DNA from: Bemisia tabaci
Lineage: Eukaryota > Arthropoda > Insecta > Hemiptera > Aleyrodidae
Direction of reading: 5' to 3'
Length of the DNA stretch: 64,000 nucleotides
NCBI RefSeq assembly: GCF_918797505.1
Contig: NC_092797.1
Span: 18,551,372 to 18,615,371 of the forward strand
The notes beneath the pieces were generated by a model that was given only the letters and a program-made list of their open reading frames with translations, was not told the DNA's origin and searched no databases. The position numbers and the translations under genes were made by a program. Shown here piece by piece: positions 55,554-64,000 of this stretch (position 1 is the stretch's first letter; each line of letters opens with the position of its first letter).

Positions 55554-56298
55554 TATTGTTAAGTCAAGCAGCTTTCAAATGCCAAGGGAAATATATAATA
55601 ATTTCAAAGATCCGTCAAGTTTTGCATGTTTTTATTAACTTTCCCCTTTCATTTTCAGCCCCTGGAAAGGAAAAATTTACCAATTTCTGTTCAATTGGAG
55701 TATTTTAAATTTTTGACGTAATTTGTTTACTACCAAGACGTGGCCCTGTTGTGCATCTCTTGAAACATCATGCACTTTATAAATACGCAGATACTCGACG
55801 TTTAAAGTTCTGAAAACAATTATGAAATAATAATGAAAAATTTTACGAAGGATCTGTGGATTATCAACATATTAATGAACACCATTCCGTCAGAAATTAT
55901 ATGGAAATATCAATACCATCTTAGATTAAATAAAAGACTATCAGCCTAAGCGTTTGAATAAATACTTAATGTGGTCTCATCAAGTATTTATTAGTCCAGT
56001 ATTTATTAGTCACGTCAAGTATTTATTAGTATACTAGTCTGCATCGGATAGATTATGTAGCTCATATTTCTAAAGTTCACTCAGTTCTTCAAATTCAGTA
56101 CATACAGACAAATCACGAACGCTCAGAAAGGGAGAACTCTACCTCCGAACTTCTTCAGCAAACTCGTGTCATCCCCGCGGCAAAATCACCTCAAGTCCCC
56201 AAAATTCTTAGCTCTCTGTTGTGGACCGTATCGGAAAGCGGGGCTTCTTGTCAAAACATCGAACTTAAATTGACTGTTTGAACCAGAGGGACTCTACG
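55554..56298. other. Gene-free stretch
   Basis: No supported feature, apart from the local AAGTATTTATTAGT direct repeat at about 55,980-56,030. Confidence 0.45.
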
Positions 56299-56910
56299 CT
56301 GCCGTGCTGAGTAAAAACGCCGCATGAGCGTTCGAATGTTGCCAAATTTCCTCTCGGAAAATATTTAACTTAGACGGGAGATATAAATAGCCTCCCCTGC
56401 AATTTTCAAACCTCTTAGATCAAACTACGAACGTAATCCTCCGAAAAGTCGGAAGATATTTATACTGAAGATTTATATTAAATTAGTAGATGAAAATAAG
56501 ATATTTAACAGTTATTAACAATAGAGACGGAGAGGTCGAATAATATATATATATTAATCATAAGCAACACTGGAAAAAAAGCACATTGGATCTAGAGTCC
56601 AGACTCTTAAAAACATCGACAAGAAAAAATACTCTTGATTCAATCAGATTTAAGCTTAAATCAAGAACTCAGCCTCTTAATTTGAGCGAATTTCCTTTTG
56701 ATTTAAGCTTAAATCTAATCGAATCAAGAGTATTTTTTCTTGTCAATGTTTTCAAGAGTCTGGATTTTAGATCCAATTTGTTTTTTCTCCCAGTGAATAG
56801 AGAAGGAGAGGTAGAATAATATTCACAAATTTTCCCGAAAATCCGTGATTTTTTAAATGAAATTTGGCAACGCCTGATGGCTTATACGGCGCTCTTCCTT
56901 GGCACGGCAG
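56299..56910. mobile_element. MITE family E, copy 3, carrying a nested family H MITE
   Basis: CTGCCGTGCTGAGTAAAAAC on the left and TACGGCGCTCTTCCTTGGC with ACGGCAG on the right. The element is enlarged by the insertion at 56,568-56,795. Confidence 0.75.
56568..56795. mobile_element. MITE family H, copy 1 (CACTGGAAAAAAA ends), nested
   Basis: 228 bp, almost fully palindromic: GATCTAGAGTCCAGACTCTT, GACAAGAAAAAATACTCTTG and TTTAAGCTTAAATC are all mirrored in the right half. It reads open in several frames on both strands. The 77-residue frame here recurs at 61,269 and is a property of the repeat, not a gene. Confidence 0.8.
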
Positions 56911-57217
56911 TACAAGTAGCAGACATCGCGGATGTAAATAATACAAGGGAGCGTAGAATAACTTCTAATCCAGATCTTGGACTCCAATCTGAGAAGTTAA
57001 ATTGAAGGTGGGTGGGCTTTGCATTTGTGTATTTGCGTTCACTTGGATGCGTAAATATGACCCCGAGGTGCGCAAGGAGGAACGTTAGTGCAACCGGGTG
57101 CTATTTACACTGTACCCACCCCACCAGCCCCCGAAAGGGTGACGCGTTGTCAGCGAGGGTGGTGCTGAGTATCTATTGTAATTATTTCAAAGTCGGTAAC
57201 CGGAGTCAAACACAAAA

Positions 57218-57340
57218 CGGACGTACTTCTTTCAAACAGAACTAACTGCATTATGACATGAGCCCTGTTATGCACATATCCTTATGGGTGTCAGGGCTCA
57301 TGTCTTAATGCACTTAGTTCCGTTTGGCAGAAATACGTCC
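57218..57340. mobile_element. Palindromic MITE family I, copy 2
   Basis: CGGACGTACTTCTTTCAAAC on the left, GAGCCCTGTTATGCACATAT in the centre, GTTTGGCAGAAATACGTCC on the right. The layout matches the copy at 54,567-54,690. Confidence 0.75.
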
Positions 57341-58637
57341 AAATAAAACAAAAACAAAGCGAATACGACCGCCAAAGTCCCGGATGCAACCTCCTTCCCT
57401 AATCTCCTTTTCATTCTTCATTTTGATTTTTTTTTTCTACCGATCTTAAATCCATTCTCGCAGGACTCTTCAGGGCTTAATTAATTTTCTTTGCATTTTT
57501 ATCAACGATGCAGCCGAGTATCTGTTTTCAACATCGCGTGCGCGAGTTCATTAATTAAAATATTTCCTATCCGCTGCAAGAAAGTTACAGTGGATTTTGC
57601 GCCGGCTGAAGTGTTCCTGGCGCCCCGGGGGGCGGCCTTTGAGGAGCGCATAAAAGCGTAACCTGCGACAATTGTTTACGAATTAACGGCGGAAGCTTTC
57701 ACGATTTCAAAGAGCACATTAGATAAAGAGGAAAATATTTTTTTTTGAAGCGGCGCCCGCTTTTGAGCCGGAGATACTCGTGAGTGAAAAAGAAAACGAA
57801 TGGTCTCTTTTGGCGTCGCGGCCGCAGTGAACGGTCTTTGTGCACCCCCCCTCCCTCCTTCCGAGTGTACTTTTTTTTGCCCTCGCAAAACACATCCCAT
57901 GTCTAGTCTCACTTCAAAGCGCCAGCTCAACTTTTCCTTTAGATAGACACATTACTCGGAAAAAAACGTGTAATTTACTGCCGGTGGATGACACAGTTTT
58001 GATCAATACCGTGTTTTCTTCCCGCAATTTGCACTGTTCAGCGAATTTTATGATCAACAGTGGCTTCAACCGCGAGGGTTTACATGCAGCGATAGGGTGA
58101 GTATTCAGGAGAGAGAAAAAACTTCGTCGCTTTGAGGAAAACTGAGCGTACCATAATTTTCTATCAACGGGAAATAACTTCCCTTGCTACATGTAACACA
58201 CGTAAGTCACAGCAATCACGCTATCCCAGTTTGAGGTCTAACTGCTCGGAACCTATGGTTACTCTGAGAATTATGCCCTGATTGTATAGTTTTGTTTAGC
58301 TGTGTCATCAAGGAAATATAATCCGTTTGCAGAAGGAGGCACATAATATAGTATTTTGACGGTACATTGCTTCGATAAATTAATTGATCGGCTCAAAGGA
58401 CAAGGCGTGTAATGCAGTTTTTGACAAAATTTAGATATTATAATGATTTCAACTGGAAGTAGTCCGATCTCAAACGCTCTAGCGCGCTAGAGAACCCTCT
58501 AAACATGTTATTATCATTTTTTCCTCTTTTCTTCCTCTTTTTTTCTTTTAAAAATGGTTATTGCCATTATATGTAGTATATTTTGAGCAAACTTTATAAC
58601 TAACGTTTCTCAAATTGCAAATACTAGAGAAACCTCA
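57341..58637. other. Gene-free stretch
   Basis: Overlapping short frames on both strands near 57,676-58,100 show no recognisable domain. There is a CG-rich block at about 57,600-57,630. I see nothing else. Confidence 0.4.
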
Positions 58638-58858
58638 AAAGCGCGTCCATGACGGCGCAGAGGCACAACCATTTGTGCTTGGTGGATGTCTATGTTGAGT
58701 AGGTACGCAAAATTGAAGGCGCAATGACGTGAGGCGTGAACTTGCAACGCTCCGCTTCGTGCATGCTGCCAATTAAGTGTCGCTCAGATTCGTGAGAAAA
58801 GTAACAAAATGAGGATCGATTCCGTCTCTCCCGTCTTTGGCTGTGTTGCTCACGTAGC
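58638..58858. repeat. Dispersed repeat family G, copy 2
   Basis: It contains ATGACGGCGCAGAGGCACAA, AAAATTGAAGGCGCAATG, GTGTCGCTCAGATTCG and GGCTGTGTTG, in the same order as 40,731-40,920. Confidence 0.65.
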
Positions 58859-58937
58859 CCTTGAAGCAACACTACAAATTACGCAAACGGAAATAAACAC
58901 AAAATGGAAATAGAGCAAGGGAAATGACTCCTCAAGA

Positions 58938-59060
58938 GCGCGTCAATGACGGCGCAGAGATACAACTATTCGTACGTGATGGATGCCCGTGTTGCGTCTG
59001 CAAAATTGAAGGCGCGATGGCGCGAGGCGTGAACTCGCAATGCTTCGTTCCATGGTGCTA
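58938..59060. repeat. Dispersed repeat family G, copy 3 (short)
   Basis: ATGACGGCGCAGAGATACAA through GAAGGCGCGATGGCG and GTGAACTCGCAATG. It lacks the right part present in the other copies and lies in tandem with copy 2 about 80 bp away. Confidence 0.65.
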
Positions 59061-59326
59061 ATGAAACTAGGTATCACAGAGCGCTAGAGATCGCTTTGGA
59101 AGTTGCTTTTTCGTTTCTATAAACTACAAAGTATCTCATCCCTTTAATTCGGACGATTGGAAAAAATAATCCGTACTTGGACCGAATTAAAAAAAGAAAA
59201 AACCAATTTAGATTAAGTTGACCAAGATGCGCTGCAGTTCAGTTTGCTCCGTCCCTTCTTCCCCTCCTTTTCTCTTAAAAAGAACTTTTTACGACACGGT
59301 GCATGCAAATATACCACAGCTTTATT

Positions 59327-59579
59327 CTGCCATGCTGAGGAAAAATGCCGTATGAGCCTTCAGGCGTTGCCAAATTTTTCCTGGAAAATCACCAATTTTC
59401 AGGAAAATTTTTGAATATTTATCTATCAATTTCTCAGATAATTTTGTCTGTAAATTGATCTAAAACTTCTGAAAATTTCAAGGAAAAATATTCAAAATTT
59501 TCCTCAAAAATAAACATTTTATAAAAGGAAATTTGGCAACTCTCGAATGTTCATACAGCGTTCTTCCTCAGCCCGGCAG
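59327..59579. mobile_element. MITE family E, copy 4 (best preserved)
   Basis: CTGCCATGCTGAGGAAAAAT with GCCGTATGAGCC on the left. TTCATACAGCGTTCTTCCTC with AGCCCGGCAG on the right. It is flanked by TATT on both sides (59,323-59,326 and 59,580-59,583), a clean 4 bp target duplication. Subterminal GTTGCCAAATTT/AAATTTGGCAAC is also inverted. Confidence 0.85.
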
Positions 59580-59583
59580 TATT

Positions 59584-60340
59584 AAGCACGATTTATTTTG
59601 CTCTCTATTAAAGGAACATGAAAGGAAGACCCTTCCCGCGAAAGCTCGATGCAAAGCTTTGCAAGAATAATCAAGAATAATCCAAGACAATTATGGACTT
59701 TTGAAAATTATCCATTCATCGAAGGTATGCTCGATACGAGTCCATTTGTTAACGATTAAGTAGGCAGTCAGTCAAAGGAAGTCGGAATGATGCTCTTTCC
59801 CGCTCAAACGGAAGATTAAGGAATTAGGCCTCGGGTCTCTCTGATCGTAAAAGCAAGCGTCTCCTCACGCACCCCAACTTATCTCGGCTAATAATAATAA
59901 AACGTCATGTCAATTCGCCTAAAATCGCGCGAGTGTAGCCCGGAGATGCATCTAGCTTTTATGAAGTCCAATAAACTCGAGACCGCGTTCTGAGTGTCTC
60001 AAGTTTCGCCGTCGTCGTCGCGAAGTTCGACTTAGAGCTCATGTGAGGAGTACTAATAACTCGAAACGGGGCAAAGGGAGGCGAGCTAGGTGGTTGGGCT
60101 CAGCCGCTCAGCCGAGCGTTGAATATTTTAATTGCCGCTGAAGGTTCTTGTTCGCGTTCTGATTCTTGGATCGGTGGCGAGGGTGGTGCTTGGCAAATAG
60201 ATGATGCACCTGTTGCCAAGTGGATGCAAGGAAGGGTTACAGGGTGGTATCCAGACTTGTGCCTACTTACAGGGAGAGAGAATTGTCATCTCGATCCTTT
60301 TATCATGGATAAAATGTGACGCTCCCCAACCCAAGTAGCA
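59584..60340. other. Gene-free stretch
   Basis: The 66-residue plus frame at 60,119-60,319 has no recognised family. No RNA or repeat signal was seen. Confidence 0.4.
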
Positions 60341-60344
60341 GTGA

Positions 60345-60645
60345 TCGCGATAAATAGCGATTTTATCGGCTGGTTATCGCTATTATATCGAGATATTATC
60401 GCATTAAAAATTGCGATAGATGGCGATTAAATCGCCACACTTCGCAATTTTTGGTTTGATAAAGTTGCGATCAATTTTCGTCGATAAAATCGATATTAAA
60501 TCGCCATCAATCGCGATTTTTATTTCGAAAATATCGCGATAAATTCCCGGGCGATGAAATCGCCTTTTTTATCCCAATCTGATCAAGGATAATGGCTCAG
60601 ATGTTGATGATTCTAGCGATTCTATCGCCGATAAAATTGAAATGT
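60345..60645. repeat. Dense cluster of GCGAT/ATCGC inverted words
   Basis: ATCGCGAT, GCGATTAAATCGCC, TCGATAAAATCGATA, ATCGCCATCAATCGCGAT, ATATCGCGATAAAT and related palindromic words recur about every 15-25 bases over 300 bp. CTAGCGATTCTATCGCCGAT near the right end partly mirrors AGCGATTTTATCGGC near the left. It may be a decayed hairpin transposon or an array of binding sites. Confidence 0.5.
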
Positions 60646-60659
60646 ATCCCGATTTTTCC

Positions 60660-61181
60660 ATTGAAAAATGCTGCTTGAGTGGTTGGCGAGTTTTACGCAG
60701 TAAAAAATGTCCATGTTGAGTGTTACTCTGTGTTACTTGCATCACTGATTTCTTCCGCGCAGCTCTATCGGGAGTCCCTTTCGACATGACAACCATGGAG
60801 AAACATCTTAGAGCAAGAGTCGTAATGAAATCAAACCCGTCTCCGCTCGACGCGACGTGCGCGGCCTCCGCGCGTTATTGTTTCGGAACCCGCGACTCTC
60901 CTCCTTAAATACTCTGTGATAATTTCGCCGCTAGTTTCTTCCATTATTTATGTTAATCCATTAGCGATGCCATGTGGAACGCGGCTCCCTCTCGACGTCA
61001 TTAAATGAATAAATCGAGCTATTAAATTGACGAGAATTGTTAAATGGACGCCTGGTAATATCGGATGTAAATTGGACGCTGGAGCCCTTCGCGTACGTGG
61101 TCGCGCTGAGTTATTGCCGCACGGTACCGTATCTATCACATCATACCTCCGCCTTTGCGGTAATTATTCGGGCATGTCGCC
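60660..61181. other. Gene-free stretch
   Basis: Short overlapping frames only, with no recognised motif. Confidence 0.4.
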
Positions 61182-61915
61182 CGAGAAAACACTCCCTCCA
61201 GTTTCCTCTGCGGGCTTATTGTTGAAATTGATAGACAAAGCGATAGACACACTGGAAAAAAAACCACATTGGATCTAGAGTCCAGACTCTTAAAAACATC
61301 GAGAAGAAAAAATACTTTTGATTCAATCAAATTTAAGCTTAAATCAAGAACCAAGCCTCTTAATTTGAGCGGATTTCCTTTTGATTTAAGCTTAAATCTG
61401 ATTGAATCAAGAGTCCTTTTTCTTGTCAATGTTTTCAAGAGCCTGGACTCAAGATCCAATGCGTTTCATTTTTCCAGTGCACAGGGGAAACATGGAGGAT
61501 GGAGCGTTCCAATTGGTGGAAACAAGTGGTTGCATAGACAAAAGAGATACGAGTAAGTTATGTAGTCGCTCGAGAAAACACTCCCTTCAGTTACCTCTGC
61601 GGGTTGATTGTTGAGATTGATAGACAAAGCGATAGACACACAGGAAAAATGGAGAATGGAGCTTTCCTATTGGTGGAAACAAGTGGTTGCATAGACACAA
61701 GAGATACGAGTAAATTATGTAGTCGCTCGAGAAAACACTCCCTTCAGTTTCCTCTGCGGGCTTATTGTTGAAATTGATAGACAAAGCGATAGGCACAGAG
61801 GAAATATGGAGGATGGAGCGTTCCTATTGGTGGAAACAAGTGGTTGCATGGACAAAAGAGATACGAGTAAGTTATTTGGTCGCTCGAGAAAACACTCCCT
61901 TCAGTTTCCTCTTTT
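61182..61915. repeat. 157 bp tandem array, about 3.2 units, interrupted by a MITE
   Basis: CGAGAAAACACTCCCT starts units at 61,182, 61,571, 61,728 and 61,885. The last two spacings are exactly 157 bp. The first spacing is 389 = 157 + 232, accounted for by the family H MITE (230 bp plus a 2 bp target duplication). Units contain TTGAAATTGATAGACAAAGC and GGTGGAAACAAGTGGTTGCA, which link the array to family J at 54,871-55,423. Confidence 0.85.
61250..61479. mobile_element. MITE family H, copy 2
   Basis: CACTGGAAAAAAAACCACAT to CATTTTTCCAGTG, 230 bp, nearly palindromic. It is inserted in the first unit of the 157 bp array, apparently with a CA duplication. It gives a 95-residue plus frame and a 107-residue minus frame with the same MDLESRLLKT start, because the repeat is read from both ends. 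Confidence 0.85.
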
Positions 61916-62079
61916 CCTTTCGTACTAAAGTTCACGGTTTCGAGAGTTTAAAACTGGCAGCGTCATCAAAAACTTTCAAGTTTTATCATTCGTAACGGAT
62001 GAATCGTTTCATTGTAAGAAATGAACGTAAAAATTGTGCAAGAACAAACATAAATAAGGTTTAATAATTTTCACCTCCA

Positions 62080-62756
62080 CCGCCGCGCCGCGCTGACCGC
62101 ACTGTGTATGGCGCAATGTGTGAAGTATTCATGCAGTCTTGTAGGCGCTATGCGTTTCACGGCGATCGCCGCTGAACGCACTGTGTTTGACGCAATGCGT
62201 GAAGTATTCACGCAGTCTTGTAGGCGCTATGCGTTTCACGCCGACCGCCGCTGAACGCTTTGTGTTTGACGCAATGCGTGAAGTATTAATGAAGTCTTTG
62301 TAGTCGCTATGCGTTTCACGCTGACCGCATCGTTTTTGACGCAATGCGTGAAGTATTCATGCAGTCTTGTAGGCGCTATGCGTTTCACGTCGACCGCTGC
62401 TGACCGCTCTGTGTTTGACGCAATGCGCGAAGTATCTAAGCAGTCTTGTGGGTGCTTATGTGTGTTACATGCCGACCGCCGCGCTGAAGGCTTCTCCTTT
62501 TCATCTCAAGTACTCATCATCATTGCTCTCTGCGTCGCGCCGCTCTATGCCGAAGCGCGTGTTTTGTTTCTATCTTAACTCGACTAATTAAAGGTGCTGT
62601 CTCTTGTGTCAACGAAAGACGCTTTTCTCGTTTGTAATTTTTTTCTGAATTCGATTTTTTTCATACCTACATTTAAAAAAATTTCAAAATTTGCCGCCCC
62701 CTAAATTTGCCGCTATGGGCCGCGGCCCACGTGGCCACCCCCTTAATCCGGCCCTG
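62080..62756. mobile_element. Composite dispersed repeat with 79 bp minisatellite, copy 2
   Basis: Five tandem units (GCAATG at 62,113, 62,192, 62,271, 62,341 and 62,420; spacings 79, 79, 70, 79) precede the CTTCTCCTTTTCATCTCAAG segment. The GC-rich tail ends TTAATCCGGCCCTG. It has the same architecture as 1,866-2,372, with more minisatellite units. Confidence 0.7.
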
Positions 62757-63243
62757 GAGGCAATGCGAATTGCAAAATTGTCAAGTTCCCAGCGAGCAGG
62801 ACATCATCACTGACGGACATGGGAAAAGCAATTTCCTAACTTACGAGTTGTATTTGAAAGTGTTCATTGCACCCGGCGAGATTTACGCGAAATTTCGAAA
62901 GGAGAAAACTTTCCTGTGGCTCATTGAGATACATGGAACTCCTTCTCCGTCGTCTGAATCTGAACGACCTGTGTGTGAACGAATACGAACACAAGTAGCA
63001 GGGTCAGGACACGCGATGAACTCATTTCGCCCCGAATATTACTCGCAACCCCCGACTCCAAACTCCGACGCAGCAGTGAGCGTTTTCATCCCATCTCACG
63101 ATGTCTGTCGTCGGGCGAGATGAGCCTTGGGGGGATAATTCCCTAGTCTAATTTTTGCGGAACAAGTCGATTCGCAGCGAGGAGTTTTTGTGCAATTCGA
63201 CCACCACCGCCGCTCGCTTTCGCAGATTCACGCACACCGATAC
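62757..63243. other. Gene-free stretch
   Basis: The 138-residue plus frame at 62,707-63,123 begins inside the repeat tail and shows no domain. Confidence 0.4.
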
Positions 63244-63496
63244 TCCCGTGCTAAGGAAAAACACCGCGTGAGCGTTCGAATGTTGCCAAATTTCATTCCG
63301 GAAAATATTTAATTTTGAAGTGAGCCATGCTTATTCGTCCTTGAAATTTTCGGATATTTTAGATGAAATCGCCGACGAAATTGTCTACAAAAGCGGGAGG
63401 AAAATATTCGTAAAAATTTCCGGAGATTCGTGATTTGTCAAGGGAAATTTGGCAACGTCCGAGGGCTCATGCGGGGTTTTTTTCCGCAGCGCGGCA
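63244..63496. mobile_element. MITE family E, copy 5
   Basis: CCCGTGCTAAGGAAAAACAC and GCGTGAGCGTTCGAATGTTG on the left. AATTTGGCAACGTCCGAGGG and TCATGCGGGG...GCGCGGCA on the right. It has diverged from copy 4, and no clean target duplication was seen. Confidence 0.65.
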
Positions 63497-64000
63497 AGAC
63501 ACGCGGGCGCCGAATTAGTTTTTAATGCGGTTTTTAGCCTGGCTGCTTTCAATTATATTTTATCGCGGGCTGACCCGGCCGCCGGGAATTAATTAGCGAA
63601 AATCCGAGGTAAGTTAAATCTAATGAGTGGAATGCCATAAGCCTATCAGAAAATCGCGGGATCAGACTATGACATTGTAGTCCGCGCCCGGCGAAAGGGT
63701 TGAGGCGAACATCCCCCGCGGCGGAGGGGGCGAGGGGTTGTTATTAACGGGAATTACTCAAGTCCCAACGGGATACCGGATTGAGTTACTCCTCAACATT
63801 GTAAACTACCTTCCACGGCGAAATCTGCTTATATGTGCAGAGCTGTCCGCCCGCGTCCGTGTGTTAGTGCGAATTTGCGTCCCTGCATTTGCATGCAAGT
63901 GTGTGCAGCGCCCTTTGATGCCCATACATATGCGCGGTATAAATTGTAACCGGACTTTGGTCAGCGTTGCCGTAGACCCTCTCATCCCAGGCCGGGTTTT
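63497..64000. other. GC-richer gene-free end with a possible TATA box
   Basis: No open frame was recognised. CGGTATAAATTG at 63,935-63,946 followed by GGTCAGCG at 63,959 could be a TATA/initiator pair for a plus-strand gene beyond the window, but TATA to A is only about 25 bases. Low support. Confidence 0.25.

Noticed and set aside
61136..61556. Overlapping 95- and 107-residue frames as a sense-antisense gene pair
   Set aside because: Both are family H MITE read from its two ends.

Overview
The window is animal nuclear DNA: AT-rich, gene-poor and full of DNA-transposon debris. Genes have introns with GT..AG ends, and there are a BEL/Pao LTR element, an RTE/CFDP2-like LINE and many MITEs. That mix fits an arthropod, most likely an insect. 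A hemipteran is possible, but nothing read here proves the order or species.

Host genes occupy only about 17.6-37.8 kb. (1) CKS1, the CDK regulatory subunit, lies on the minus strand in three exons (17,628-19,048) and is complete at 96 aa. (2) POLR2M/Gdown1, an RNA polymerase II-associated regulator, lies on the plus strand in four exons (19,673-25,768; 341 aa). The two are head-to-head with 624 bp between start codons, so they probably share a divergent promoter. (3) A large unrecognised minus-strand gene (30,521-37,710) has two exons joined in phase and about 1,964 residues. It carries a C-terminal run of short D/N-x-x-G-x-P-L repeats.

Retroelements: a 4.0 kb BEL/Pao element (13,078-17,095, minus) has 153 bp LTRs that differ at one base, a 5 bp target duplication, a tRNA-Trp-like primer site and internal deletions removing protease and integrase. 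Its leader holds an array of about nine two-stem hairpins with compensatory changes, the most interesting signal in the window. A 3.2 kb LINE (26,957-30,131, minus) has a 9 bp target duplication and one frameshift. Two dead relatives lie at about 35.5 and 52.9 kb.

Outside these, 1-13 kb and 38-64 kb hold no recognisable gene. They hold MITE families in several copies each, a 996 bp foldback element flanked by TA, a TTAA-flanked piggyBac-like MITE in a POLR2M intron, nested insertions, 79 bp and 157 bp tandem arrays, and homopolymers. Most open frames in these parts are chance products of inverted repeats.
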